Assembly: GCF_000802245.2 (NCBI RefSeq)
Contig: NZ_CP021080.1
Coordinates: forward strand, 3,410,001 to 3,474,000
Direction of reading: 5' to 3'
Origin: Streptomyces pluripotens
GTDB taxonomy: Bacteria > Actinomycetota > Actinomycetes > Streptomycetales > Streptomycetaceae
DNA length: 64,000 bases
Positions 26,595 through 35,241 of the stretch are shown piece after piece. Numbering within the stretch: the first letter of the stretch is position 1; each line of letters begins with the position of its first letter. The notes beneath the pieces were generated by a model, which ran no database searches, was not told where the DNA came from, and worked only from the letters and a program-made list of their open reading frames with translations. The translations under genes and the position numbers were made by a program.

Positions 26595-27638
26595 GTGCCG
26601 CGCTCTTGTGTACCACCGCTCGTGCCCCACGCGCCCCCTCTGAGCGCCCTGCTGCGCCTCTATGCCGCCGGTAACGCCGTCGCCTGTGATCCGGTCGACC
26701 AGGGCCTACTCAATCGCGGTTACCGGCTCCGCACCACACATGGCCGCTACTTCCTCAAGCACCACTTCGACCCCGACACCGCCGACCCGGCCGCCATCGA
26801 ACGTCGACACCGGGCCACCCAGCGCCTGGCCGACCTCGGCGTCCCAGTCCCCCCACCGCTCGCGCACCGTGACGGTCGCACGGTCGCCGTCGTCGGTGGC
26901 CACGCCTATGCCCTGTACCCCTGGATCGACGGCCGGCACCGGCACGGCGGACAGCTCACCCGGGGGGAGAGCGCACGACTGGGGGCGTTACTGGGCGCCG
27001 TGCACGCCTGTCTGGAGCGTGTGATGCCGCCCAAGGGGCGCACCCGCCCGGCCCGAAGCCCCCACCCCGTGGAGAGCGCCGACCCGGCCGACACCTTCGC
27101 CCTCATCGACGACCTGCTCGCCCGGGCCCACCGGCATCGCCCGGCCGACGCCTTCGACGAACTGGCCCGGCACCGGCTCCTGGAGCGCCGCACGCTCCTG
27201 GAACAGCACGCGGACCGGCGCCCGCCACGCGGCGCCGCGGTGGGCTGGGTGCACGGCGATTTCCACCCGTTCAACGTGCTCTACAAGGACGACGCCCCGG
27301 CCGCCATCGTCGACTGGGACCGGCTCGGTGTACAGCCTCGCGTCGAAGAGGCCGTGCGTGCCGCCGCGATCTTCTTCGTACGGCCCGCGGGCGCCCTGGA
27401 CCTACCGAAGGTGCGGGCGTACGCACGCGCCTACCGGTGTGCGGCCGGGGCCACGACTGCGGAACTGGCGGCGGCCGTGCACCGGGTGTGGTGGGAACGG
27501 CTGAACGACTTCTGGATGCTGCGCTGGCACTACGAGCGCGGCGACACGCGCGCGGACTGCCAGTTCCCGGCCGCCTCCGCCCTCGCGGTGTGGTGGACAC
27601 GCGAGTACGACGCGGTGTGCGACGCGTTCGTGCCATGA
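26595..27638 (+). CDS. APH-family phosphotransferase
   Basis: Kinase-fold protein of 347 residues related to aminoglycoside and homoserine/choline phosphotransferases. The catalytic loop is H220-GDFHPFN, followed by the metal-binding IVDWDRLG. An N-terminal lobe carries TTHGRYFLKHH with the probable ATP-binding Lys. The start is GTG 26595, probably leaderless; GTG 26622 is an alternative. The substrate is unknown, and the neighbours (two Ser/Thr kinases) give no hint of antibiotic modification. It is convergent with the next kinase gene. Confidence 0.85.
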   Translation: MPRSCVPPLVPHAPPLSALLRLYAAGNAVACDPVDQGLLNRGYRLRTTHGRYFLKHHFDPDTADPAAIERRHRATQRLADLGVPVPPPLAHRDGRTVAVVGGHAYALYPWIDGRHRHGGQLTRGESARLGALLGAVHACLERVMPPKGRTRPARSPHPVESADPADTFALIDDLLARAHRHRPADAFDELARHRLLERRTLLEQHADRRPPRGAAVGWVHGDFHPFNVLYKDDAPAAIVDWDRLGVQPRVEEAVRAAAIFFVRPAGALDLPKVRAYARAYRCAAGATTAELAAAVHRVWWERLNDFWMLRWHYERGDTRADCQFPAASALAVWWTREYDAVCDAFVP

Positions 27639-27684
27639 GCGGACCGGATCAGAGCGCCGCCGTTCCGGTCGTCGGGGGCGTCCT

Positions 27685-29295
27685 TCAAGGACCGACAGCT
27701 CCCGTGGCACCGTCCGTCGCGCTCCCAGCCGTGCTGCCGTCCGTGGCGCCCTGGTCCGTACCGCCGCCGGTCGCCGGGTCCGTAGGCGGCGACAGCGAGG
27801 ACTGCGGATCCGTCGGCTCCTGCGAGGTCGGTGGATCAGTCGGCTCATAGGTCGGGTCGGTGGTGGCCGACTGCGACGGGGGAGAGGACGGCGTGTACGA
27901 CGGCGGCCAGTTGGAGCCGGTGCCCGTGTCCGAACCGGTGTCCGTGGAGGTGTCCGTGGGCTGGTCGGTGCTGACGTCGGAGGGGGTGGACGGGGCCTGC
28001 TCGTCCTTGGGGCTCTTGGAGTGCGTCGCCGGCGGCTTGGTGTCGGTGCCGGTGCCGGTGCCGTGGCCCGCCCCCTTGTTGAGGGCCAGCGCGACGCCCG
28101 CCGTGATGGCGATGACCGCGAAGACGGCGAGGATCCACAGTTTGCCGCGCCCGCCGCCCTGGTTGCCGCGCCCCTCGAAGCCGCCGTCGTCGCCGTGGCC
28201 GTAACCGGAGGGCAGGATCGGCTGGGGGATCTGCGTGGTGCCGGAGCCGGGGCCGAAGTCGGCCGGGTGCGACATCACGGCAGTTCCGGCGAAGCCGCTT
28301 GCCGGGGTGTGCCGACCGTCCTGCATCTGTACCGGACCGGTGTTCCAGGTGCCGGTGTGGCCACCCTGGTCATACAGCATCTGCAGGCTGTACTGGACCA
28401 GCCCACGCATCTCCTCGGCCGTCTGGAACCGGTCGTCCGGCTCCTTGGCCAGAGAACGCATGACCAGGCCGTCAAGTTCGGGCGGGCAACCGTCGTAGAC
28501 CTCCGAGGGCGGGACCGGGATGTCCTGGACGTGCTGGTAGACCACCGACAGCGGGGTCTCGCCGGTGAACGGCGGGCGCAGCGCGAGAAGTTCGTAGAGC
28601 AGGCAGCCGGTCGCGTACAGGTCGGAGCGGTGGTCGACGGCCTTGCCGAGCGCCTGCTCCGGGGAGAGGTACTGCGGGGTGCCCATGACCATGCCGGTCT
28701 GGGTCATCGTCGTGGACGCACCGTGTAGGGCGCGGGCGATACCGAAGTCCATCACCTTGACGGCGCCGCTGTCGGTGATGATCACATTGGCTGGCTTGAT
28801 GTCACGGTGCACAATGCCGTGCTGGTGCGAGTAGGCGAGTGCCTCCAGCACCCCGGAGACGATGATCAGCGCCTGCTCGGGGCCGGGCGCCTCGGCGTTC
28901 ATCAGCAGGTCACGAATGGTGCGACCTTCGACCAGTTCCATCACGATGTACGGAACGGACTGACCGCCGACGACGTCCTCGCCGGAGTCGTACACGGCGA
29001 CGATCGCGTGGTGGTTGAGGCCGGCGACCGACTGGGCCTCGCGGGTGAAGCGGGCCTTGGAGACCGGGTCCTCGGCCAGGTCCGCGCGGAGCAGCTTGAC
29101 GGCAACCGTACGGCCCAGACGCACGTCCTCAGCCGCGAACACCTCGGCCATGCCGCCCCGACCCAGCCGATGTGTGAGCCGGTACCGGCCGTCGCCGACG
29201 AGCCCGCCGTTGCCCCATGTCTCCGGCGTCTCTGACATGCCGCCGCCAGTCGCTTCGGGGTCGGACGGGCCCTGGGCGCGCTGCGTCTGTGCCAT
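27685..29295 (-). CDS. transmembrane Ser/Thr protein kinase (PknB-like, no PASTA)
   Basis: Eukaryotic-type kinase of 536 residues. The kinase domain (about 37-300) has GRGGMAEVF, K67 in VAVKLL, HRDIKPAN with D165, DFGIA and GTPQYLSPEQ. A juxtamembrane Gly/Pro-rich linker precedes one membrane helix (about 386-405, LWILAVFAVIAITAGVALAL). The outer part is an unstructured Thr/Ser/Pro/Asp/Gly tail of 130 residues with no PASTA repeat. A second Met at residue 20 is a possible start. It is divergent from another kinase gene 342 bases away. Confidence 0.93.
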   Translation of the reverse strand: MAQTQRAQGPSDPEATGGGMSETPETWGNGGLVGDGRYRLTHRLGRGGMAEVFAAEDVRLGRTVAVKLLRADLAEDPVSKARFTREAQSVAGLNHHAIVAVYDSGEDVVGGQSVPYIVMELVEGRTIRDLLMNAEAPGPEQALIIVSGVLEALAYSHQHGIVHRDIKPANVIITDSGAVKVMDFGIARALHGASTTMTQTGMVMGTPQYLSPEQALGKAVDHRSDLYATGCLLYELLALRPPFTGETPLSVVYQHVQDIPVPPSEVYDGCPPELDGLVMRSLAKEPDDRFQTAEEMRGLVQYSLQMLYDQGGHTGTWNTGPVQMQDGRHTPASGFAGTAVMSHPADFGPGSGTTQIPQPILPSGYGHGDDGGFEGRGNQGGGRGKLWILAVFAVIAITAGVALALNKGAGHGTGTGTDTKPPATHSKSPKDEQAPSTPSDVSTDQPTDTSTDTGSDTGTGSNWPPSYTPSSPPSQSATTDPTYEPTDPPTSQEPTDPQSSLSPPTDPATGGGTDQGATDGSTAGSATDGATGAVGP

Positions 29296-29637
29296 CAGTC
29301 CTCGCCGTCGTTTCTGCCCGCGGTGCGCGCGGTGTTGTTACGGTCTCCGTCGGCCACGCTACAGCCTCCTCCGGGGCCACCGGTTCGGAACCGGAACCGG
29401 GACCGCCCCGAGACGGACCGGTCATGAAACCTCTAGCACGCGCTGTCCTGCAAATCCTGTGCATCCGCAGTGCGCCCCGGTCACGCCCGCGCGACGCTTC
29501 TTGCGCGTACGGTCACGGAACGGGCAGCGCGCTTGACGTGTCGGTGCCCTGGGGCAGACTTGGCCGGGAATAGCACATTCGATCAAGGCCGGTTCACGAG
29601 TTCACGACGCCGGACGGCCAGTGAGGGACACGGAGAG
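29296..29637. promoter_or_regulatory. 342-base divergent promoter region between two kinase genes
   Basis: It must hold promoters for both kinases. GGAGAG just before 29638 is the only clear ribosome binding site. I see no convincing palindrome or coding sequence. Confidence 0.4.
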
Positions 29638-31284
29638 ATGAGCCAGGGCGGCGCACACGGCCGGTACACGGGGCAGGCGCTGGCCGGCGGCCGGTACCAG
29701 CTGCGCGACGTGCTCGGCGAGGGCGGCATGGCCTCGGTGCACCTGGCGTACGACGCCGTGCTCGACCGGCAGGTCGCGATCAAGACGCTGCACACCGAGC
29801 TCGGCCGGGAGCATGCCTTCCGCGAGCGCTTCCGCCGTGAGGCCCAGGCCGTGGCCAAGCTCACCCACACCAACATCGTCTCCGTCTTCGACACGGGCGA
29901 GGACGAGCTGAACGGCACGGCGACGCCGTACATCGTCATGGAGTACGTCGAGGGCCGCCCGCTGGGCTCGGTCCTGGAAGAGGACGTCCGGCAGTTCGGC
30001 GCGATGTCCGTCGACAAGGCGCTGAAGACCGCCGCTGACGTACTCGCGGCGCTGGAGATCAGCCACGAGACGGGGCTGGTCCACCGCGACATCAAGCCGG
30101 GCAACGTGATGGTGACCAAGCGTGGCGTGGTCAAGGTCATGGACTTCGGCATCGCCCGCGCCATGCAGTCCGGCGTCTCCTCGATGACCCAGACGGGCAT
30201 GGTCGTGGGCACCCCGCAGTACCTTTCGCCGGAGCAGGCCCTCGGCCGTGCTGTGGACGCCCGGTCCGACCTGTACTCGGTCGGCATCATGCTGTTCCAG
30301 CTGATCACCGGGCGGCTGCCGTTCGACGCCGATTCGCCGCTGGCGATCGCCTATGCGCATGTGCAGGAGGAGCCGGTAGCTCCCTCCACGATCAACCGTG
30401 TGCTGCCGCCCGCGGTGGACGCGCTGGTCGCCCGCGCCCTGAAGAAGAACCCGAACGAGCGTTTCCCGACCGCCGCCTCCATGCGCGAGGAGTGTCTACG
30501 CGTCGCCGCCTCGGTCCAGGCGACCCCGCCGAACATCGTGCCGGGCGCCGGGCCGGTACAGAGCGGTGCCGGTGTGGGATCCGCGGTGTTCCCGCCGGTG
30601 GGCCCGGCGGCCCCGGGACCGAGCAGCCCCGCGATGCCAGGGCCGAGCGGGCCGGTGCAGATGCCGTACCAGCCGACCCCGTACGCTCCCCAGGCACCCG
30701 CCCCGGCCTACGGCTACCCGCAGCACAGCGGTTACCAGACGCCACCAGTGGGCTACGGGCCGCAGCCCACCCCGGCCCCGCCGCCGTACGGGGTTCCGCT
30801 CCAGCCGGGCGGTCAGCCCTCCGGCAACGACGGCAAAGGCAACAAGCTAGTGATCATTGGATCGGTCACGGTGTCGCTCATCGTGGCCGTCGGCCTGGCC
30901 GTCGCACTGGCACTGAACAACAAGGACGGCGGTGGCACCGCTGGCGGTGGCGGTGCGAGTGCCTCGGCGTCCACCTCCCACAAGGCGGGCTACCGCGGCC
31001 CGGACACTTCCCGGCGGATCGACAAGACCGAGTGCACGGACCCCCGGCAGTCGTACGACGACCCAACCAAGATCCGGCTGCCCGACTTCCGCTACAAGAA
31101 CATCGACTCCGTGAAGCAGTGCTTCCAGGCCGCGGGCTGGGCCTGGAAGATCAAGCCCGAGGACAACAACACCTGGGGCGACGGCACCGTCTTGGACCAG
31201 TTCCCCGCCCAGGACACCGATGTGGATCCGAAGAACATACAGACCGTCGAGCTGGGAGTCTCGACGGGCAACCCTCCTCAGTGA
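29638..31284 (+). CDS. transmembrane Ser/Thr protein kinase with one PASTA-like domain
   Basis: Kinase of 548 residues. The catalytic domain (about 18-285) has GEGGMASVH, K49 in VAIKTL, HRDIKPGN with D151, DFGIARAM and GTPQYLSPEQALG. A long Pro/Gly/Tyr-rich cytoplasmic linker (about 290-400) leads to a membrane helix at about 402-424. The extracellular C-terminus has one PASTA-like unit (IRLPDFRYKNIDSVKQCF, GTVLDQFPAQDTDV), suggesting binding of peptidoglycan or lipid II fragments. The ATG at 29638 begins the conserved part; the frame open back to 29470 is not needed. Confidence 0.93.
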   Translation: MSQGGAHGRYTGQALAGGRYQLRDVLGEGGMASVHLAYDAVLDRQVAIKTLHTELGREHAFRERFRREAQAVAKLTHTNIVSVFDTGEDELNGTATPYIVMEYVEGRPLGSVLEEDVRQFGAMSVDKALKTAADVLAALEISHETGLVHRDIKPGNVMVTKRGVVKVMDFGIARAMQSGVSSMTQTGMVVGTPQYLSPEQALGRAVDARSDLYSVGIMLFQLITGRLPFDADSPLAIAYAHVQEEPVAPSTINRVLPPAVDALVARALKKNPNERFPTAASMREECLRVAASVQATPPNIVPGAGPVQSGAGVGSAVFPPVGPAAPGPSSPAMPGPSGPVQMPYQPTPYAPQAPAPAYGYPQHSGYQTPPVGYGPQPTPAPPPYGVPLQPGGQPSGNDGKGNKLVIIGSVTVSLIVAVGLAVALALNNKDGGGTAGGGGASASASTSHKAGYRGPDTSRRIDKTECTDPRQSYDDPTKIRLPDFRYKNIDSVKQCFQAAGWAWKIKPEDNNTWGDGTVLDQFPAQDTDVDPKNIQTVELGVSTGNPPQ

Positions 31285-31420
31285 TCCTGATTTCCGGATC
31301 CCGGAGGCAGCACTGCTGGTGGGAAGGCAGACCCCGTCGATCGGACGTGACCGCGGTCCTCATCAGGTGCACGGCTCGCACTGCCCCGCGCTGGCACAGG
31401 TCCACCCATCCGGCGCGCGA

Positions 31421-31448
31421 AGGACCCGGCGGTCCTCCGCCGGGTCCT
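31421..31448. terminator. hairpin terminator between the PASTA kinase and bpa
   Basis: AGGACCCGGCGG (31421-31432) pairs perfectly with CCGCCGGGTCCT (31437-31448) around a TCCT loop. The two flanking genes converge here. Confidence 0.8.
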
Positions 31449-31487
31449 CGTTTGTCGTGTGGATGGTGCGCACGATGCAGGCGCCGC

Positions 31488-32030
31488 TTACAGGTACGGC
31501 CCGCCCGCACGGCCGCCCGCGTGGTGATCGTCGCCGCCCTCGGGCCCGGCCACTCCCGGCGGAAGTGCGCGACGCATCTGCTCCAGCTGGGCCCGCGCGG
31601 CCATCTGCTGGGCGAACAGCGTCGTCTGGATCCCGTGGAAGAGGCCCTCCAACCAGCCCACCAACTGCGCCTGCGCGATGCGCAGTTCCGCGTCGCTGGG
31701 GGCCCCGTCGTCGGTGAACGGAAGGGACAGCCGCTCCAGCTCTTGGACCAGCTCGGGGGCCAGGCCGTCCTCCAGCTCCTTCACCGAGCTGGCGTGGATG
31801 TCCTTCAGCCGCACCCGGCTTGCCTCGTCCAGAGGAGCCGCGCGCACCTCCTCCAGCAGTTGCTTGATCATGCTGCCAATCCGCATGACCTTGGCCGGCT
31901 GTTCCACCTGCTCCGTCACCGGGGTCTCGCGGGAGTCCTCGTCCCCGCCGCCGCCAAGCGCCATCCCGTCCTGACCCACCACAAGGATCTGGGGATTCTC
32001 CGGCGACCCTTCGTTCCTCGGCATCTCCAT
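31488..32030 (-). CDS. bpa: bacterial proteasome activator Bpa
   Basis: ATP-independent activator that forms a ring on the 20S proteasome and opens its gate. The protein is 180 residues from ATG 32030 (186 from 32048; a Met two residues after 32030 is also possible). The helical core (about 48-145) reads MRIGSMIKQLLEEVRAAPLDE, then SVKELEDGLAPELVQELERL and LVGWLEGLFHGIQTTLFAQQ. The C-terminal end is GGPYL, equivalent to the GQYL proteasome-docking motif of mycobacterial Bpa. The last 35 residues before it are flexible and Gly/Pro-rich. The proteasome core genes are not in the window. Confidence 0.9.
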   Translation of the reverse strand: MEMPRNEGSPENPQILVVGQDGMALGGGGDEDSRETPVTEQVEQPAKVMRIGSMIKQLLEEVRAAPLDEASRVRLKDIHASSVKELEDGLAPELVQELERLSLPFTDDGAPSDAELRIAQAQLVGWLEGLFHGIQTTLFAQQMAARAQLEQMRRALPPGVAGPEGGDDHHAGGRAGGPYL

Positions 32031-32202
32031 GCCGCCATTCTCTCGCACCCGTACACCTCATCACCGTGGTGCCCCCTTGTGGAGCTGATCCACCGTTTAG
32101 ACCTGACGGCGCAACCCGGAATGCCCCCTTCGCCATCGGATGTGACGCTTGATTCCGTCCGTTCCATCGGTCACGGCACCTGGGTTCCGGGAGGTCACCG
32201 AC

Positions 32203-33051
32203 GTGACTCCATGGCTGCGACTCACACTCCGCTGCGTACGGCTGCTGTTCGTGCTCACCACGGCTCTGCCAGCCTGTTCTGCGGTCACCCTGTGCGGCAC
32301 GGCGAGCGCCTACGCCGCCGAGCCCGACTCCGCCCGCTCCTCGGCCGCCGGACACCCGAACCGCCAAAGTCACCCGGAGCACCAGTCCGCGAACCGTCCG
32401 GGTCGCGGACACCCGAACCCCGCCGTCACCGGGCACGGGACCGAAGACGCCCGCAGGAGCGACGCACCCATCGGTGAACCCGTCGGCGGACAGGACAGCG
32501 AAAGCGCCGGGAATCATGGCCGGACGCAGGGCCAGGGACACGGCGAGATACCTGCCCGCACGCCCGTCGGGGTGCAGGACCACACGCCCGACCGCGCTCA
32601 CCGCGGCTCCCCTGCCGCCGGGACCTGGGCTGCTCACGCGCCCGCCCTGTCCGTCTCTGCCTCGACCTCCCCTTCCACCAAACCGTCACGGGCCGGGAGC
32701 CTGGCAGGTGAGGGGCGGATGCGGCCGGGCCGGGCGGACGCGACTGCGGGCGAGGTGGAGGGCGCCGAGGACAGCGTTCCCACCCGGGCCCAGGGCACCG
32801 ACGGCGCCCCATCCGGGGAGCCGGAAACGGCGGACGCCCCGGGCGGGACGCCGGAGGCCTCCGAGGCAATTGAGGGAGCCGGTCTCGATCCCGCGGACCC
32901 TGCACCGCAGCCCGCCGCCCGGCAAGCGGTCCAGGAGGGTGGGGGCCCCACCGAGCCAGTCCTGCAGACCCTCCCTCTGGGCAGCGGGCTCGTCCTCATC
33001 GGCCTGGGCCTGGGGCTGGCGCTCCTGGGGATCAGACTCCGCAAGACCTGA
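32203..33051 (+). CDS. secreted low-complexity protein with C-terminal membrane anchor
   Basis: Protein of 282 residues of unknown function. GTG 32203, with GAGG 8 bases upstream, gives a signal peptide (LRLTLRCVRLLFVLTTAL, cleavage near AYA-AEP). The mature part is almost wholly Pro/Gly/Ala/Glu/His-rich and disordered. It ends in a single hydrophobic helix followed by a short basic tail (LGLALLGIRLRKT), so it is probably a surface stalk held in the membrane. There is no LPxTG sorting motif. It is the divergent neighbour of bpa. Confidence 0.65.
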   Translation: MTPWLRLTLRCVRLLFVLTTALPACSAVTLCGTASAYAAEPDSARSSAAGHPNRQSHPEHQSANRPGRGHPNPAVTGHGTEDARRSDAPIGEPVGGQDSESAGNHGRTQGQGHGEIPARTPVGVQDHTPDRAHRGSPAAGTWAAHAPALSVSASTSPSTKPSRAGSLAGEGRMRPGRADATAGEVEGAEDSVPTRAQGTDGAPSGEPETADAPGGTPEASEAIEGAGLDPADPAPQPAARQAVQEGGGPTEPVLQTLPLGSGLVLIGLGLGLALLGIRLRKT

Positions 33052-33065
33052 TCCGCCCGGCCCCG

Positions 33066-34046
33066 CTACGGCGTGATCAGCAGCACCTTGCCGATGTGCC
33101 CGCCGGCCTCCACCACCGCGTGCGCCTGCGCCGCCTCAGCCATCGACAGCTCCCGGTCCACGACCGGGCGGACATGCCCGCCGGCCAGCAGTGGCCACAC
33201 GTGCTCGCGCACGGCGGCCACGATGGCGGCCTTCTCGCCGAGCGGCCGGGCCCGCAGCGAGGTCGCGCTGATGGCGGCCCGCTTGTTCAGCAGCATTCCG
33301 ATGTTCAGCTCGCCCTTGGCACCGCCCTGCATGCCGATGATCGCGAGACGTCCGTTGACGGCAAGGGCCTGGAGATTGCGGTCCAGGTACTTGGCGCCCA
33401 TGTTGTCGAGGATGACATCGGCGCCCGCCCCGTCCGTGGCCTGCTTGATCTCTGCGACAAAGTCCTGCTCGCGGTAGTTGACCAGCACATCCGCGCCCAG
33501 CTCGGCGCACTGGTCCAGTTTCTCCTTCGTACCGGCGGTCACCGCGACCCTGGCGCCAACGGCCTTGGCGAGCTGGATGGCCATGGTGCCGATGCCACTG
33601 GAACCGCCGTGCACCAGCAAGGTCTCACCAGGGCGCAGATGGGCGACCATGAACACGTTGGACCACACGGTGCAGGCCACCTCGGGCAACGCGGCCGCGT
33701 GCTTGACGTCGATGTCCCCGGGCACGGGCAGCAGCTGTCCGGCCGGTACGGCGACCTTCTCCGCGTAGCCACCGCCCGCAAGGAGCGCGCACACCTCATC
33801 GCCGACGGCCCAGCCGGACACTCCGGGGCCGAGCGCGGCGATCCTGCCGGAGCACTCCAGGCCGGGATAGGGGGAGGCGCCGGGCGGAGGGGGGTAGAAG
33901 CCCTGCCGCTGCAGGATGTCGGCACGGTTGACGGCGCTGGCCACCACCTCGACCAGTACCTCGCCCTCGCCGGGTACCGGGTCGGGGACCTCGTCCCACA
34001 CCAGCGCCTCGGGTCCACCAGGTTCGGGAATCGTGATCGCATGCAT
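33066..34046 (-). CDS. NAD(P)H-quinone oxidoreductase (zeta-crystallin-like MDR)
   Basis: Medium-chain reductase of 326 residues. A GroES-like N-terminal domain (about 1-130, no structural zinc Cys cluster) precedes a Rossmann domain with the nucleotide motif HGGSSGIGTMAIQLAKA. NADPH-dependent reduction of quinones or other enones is the usual activity. ATG 34046 (MHAITIPEPGGPEALVW) is the family start; the frame extends 11 residues further up without support. No cofactor or pathway partner is adjacent. Confidence 0.9.
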   Translation of the reverse strand: MHAITIPEPGGPEALVWDEVPDPVPGEGEVLVEVVASAVNRADILQRQGFYPPPPGASPYPGLECSGRIAALGPGVSGWAVGDEVCALLAGGGYAEKVAVPAGQLLPVPGDIDVKHAAALPEVACTVWSNVFMVAHLRPGETLLVHGGSSGIGTMAIQLAKAVGARVAVTAGTKEKLDQCAELGADVLVNYREQDFVAEIKQATDGAGADVILDNMGAKYLDRNLQALAVNGRLAIIGMQGGAKGELNIGMLLNKRAAISATSLRARPLGEKAAIVAAVREHVWPLLAGGHVRPVVDRELSMAEAAQAHAVVEAGGHIGKVLLITP

Positions 34047-34108
34047 ACCGGTGACGCTACTCCCCCCGGGGTCCAGCACCGGGACAGCCCTGCTCGCTCA
34101 GGATGTCC

Positions 34109-34140
34109 GTGCAGTCCCGGTCATGTGCAGTCCCGGTCAT
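34109..34140. repeat. 16-bp perfect tandem duplication
   Basis: GTGCAGTCCCGGTCAT occurs twice head to tail (34109-34124, 34125-34140). The second copy supplies the stop codon of the channel gene, and a partial third copy (GTGC) follows. Confidence 0.9.
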
Positions 34141-35234
34141 GTGCCGGGCAACGGCCGGGTGTCCGGGGTGACGTGGGTGTCGGGGGTCATGCGAACGATG
34201 GTGATGAGCCGGTCCGTCAGCTGGAGGGTGCCGACGGACGGGTCGTCGTAGCCCAGCACCCGGTGTCCGCGGACGATGCTGACCACGAGGTCCTGGGTCT
34301 CGCGCGGCTTCTTTCCCACCTCGCCGCGAACGACAGGACGTTCGATGATGTCCAGTCCGCTGCCCTGCTGGATCAGGTTCTCCATCACCATGCCGGCAGC
34401 TGGGCTGAGCACCGACAGCCCGAGCAGCCGACCAGCCGCACTGGCGCTGGTGATGACCGCGTCGGCACCCGACTGTTTGAGTAGCGGGGCGTTCTCCTCT
34501 TCGCGCACTGCGGCAACAATCTTCGCACCGCGGTTGAGCTGCCGGGCGGTCAGCGTGACGAGGACAGCGGTGTCGTCGCGTTGTGGGGCGACGATGATCT
34601 GCCGGGCTCTGTGGACCTCGGCTGCCTTGAGCACGTCGCTGCGAGTGGCGTCGCCTATGACGCCCACGTAACCCTCGGCGGTCGCCGCATCGATCACCCT
34701 GCTGCTCGGGTCGACGACGACCACCTTCTCCTTCTTCAGTCCGGTCGCACAGACGGTCTGGACGGCCGACCGCCCTTTCGTACCGAAGCCGATGACGACG
34801 GTGTGGTCACGCAAGGTGGACCTCCAGCGGTTCAGGCGCCATTCCTCCCGGGTGCGTTCGGTGAGGACCTCCAGCGTGGTGCCGACCAGGATGATCAGGA
34901 ACAGCACGCGCAGCGGCGTGATGACGAAGATGTTGATGAGTCTGGCACTGTCGCTGACCGGGGTGATGTCGCCGTAGCCGGTGGTGGAAAGGGTGACCGT
35001 CGCATAGTAGAAAGCGTCAAGCAGGCTGACAGAGCCGTCGGCGTTGTCGTGGTAGCCGTCGCGGTCTACGTAGACGACCAGCGCGGTGACGACCAGTACC
35101 ATCAGAGCCATGATCAGCCGTTTGGTGACCTGACGGATCGGACGCTCCACCGCTTTCCGCGGGAGCTTGACCCGATGGGGCACCAGATGCTCGTCCGCGT
35201 CTCGGGCGATGGCGTCATGGCCCGGAAGTTTCAC
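34137..35234 (-). CDS. potassium channel with RCK (TrkA-N/TrkA-C) domain
   Basis: Two-helix K+ channel subunit of 365 residues. TM1 (about 40-57), pore loop with selectivity filter TTGYGD (84-89) and TM2 (about 98-118) are followed by an RCK domain from about 135 (VVIGFGTKGRSAVQ, VGVIGDATRSDVLKAAEV) and a TrkA-C-like end. GTG 35234 is preferred: it overlaps the moeA stop as GTGA, and both lie inside the parS palindrome. A longer frame from GTG 35267 would overlap moeA by 37 bases. It probably contributes to K+ homeostasis with gating by nucleotides. Confidence 0.88.
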   Translation of the reverse strand: MKLPGHDAIARDADEHLVPHRVKLPRKAVERPIRQVTKRLIMALMVLVVTALVVYVDRDGYHDNADGSVSLLDAFYYATVTLSTTGYGDITPVSDSARLINIFVITPLRVLFLIILVGTTLEVLTERTREEWRLNRWRSTLRDHTVVIGFGTKGRSAVQTVCATGLKKEKVVVVDPSSRVIDAATAEGYVGVIGDATRSDVLKAAEVHRARQIIVAPQRDDTAVLVTLTARQLNRGAKIVAAVREEENAPLLKQSGADAVITSASAAGRLLGLSVLSPAAGMVMENLIQQGSGLDIIERPVVRGEVGKKPRETQDLVVSIVRGHRVLGYDDPSVGTLQLTDRLITIVRMTPDTHVTPDTRPLPGT

Positions 35235-35241
35235 GTGAAAC
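35228..35241. promoter_or_regulatory. parS site (perfect palindrome)
   Basis: GTTTCACGTGAAAC is the exact ParB-binding core used by Streptomyces for chromosome segregation, where such sites cluster around oriC. It overlaps the moeA stop codon and the start codon of the channel gene. Confidence 0.88.
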
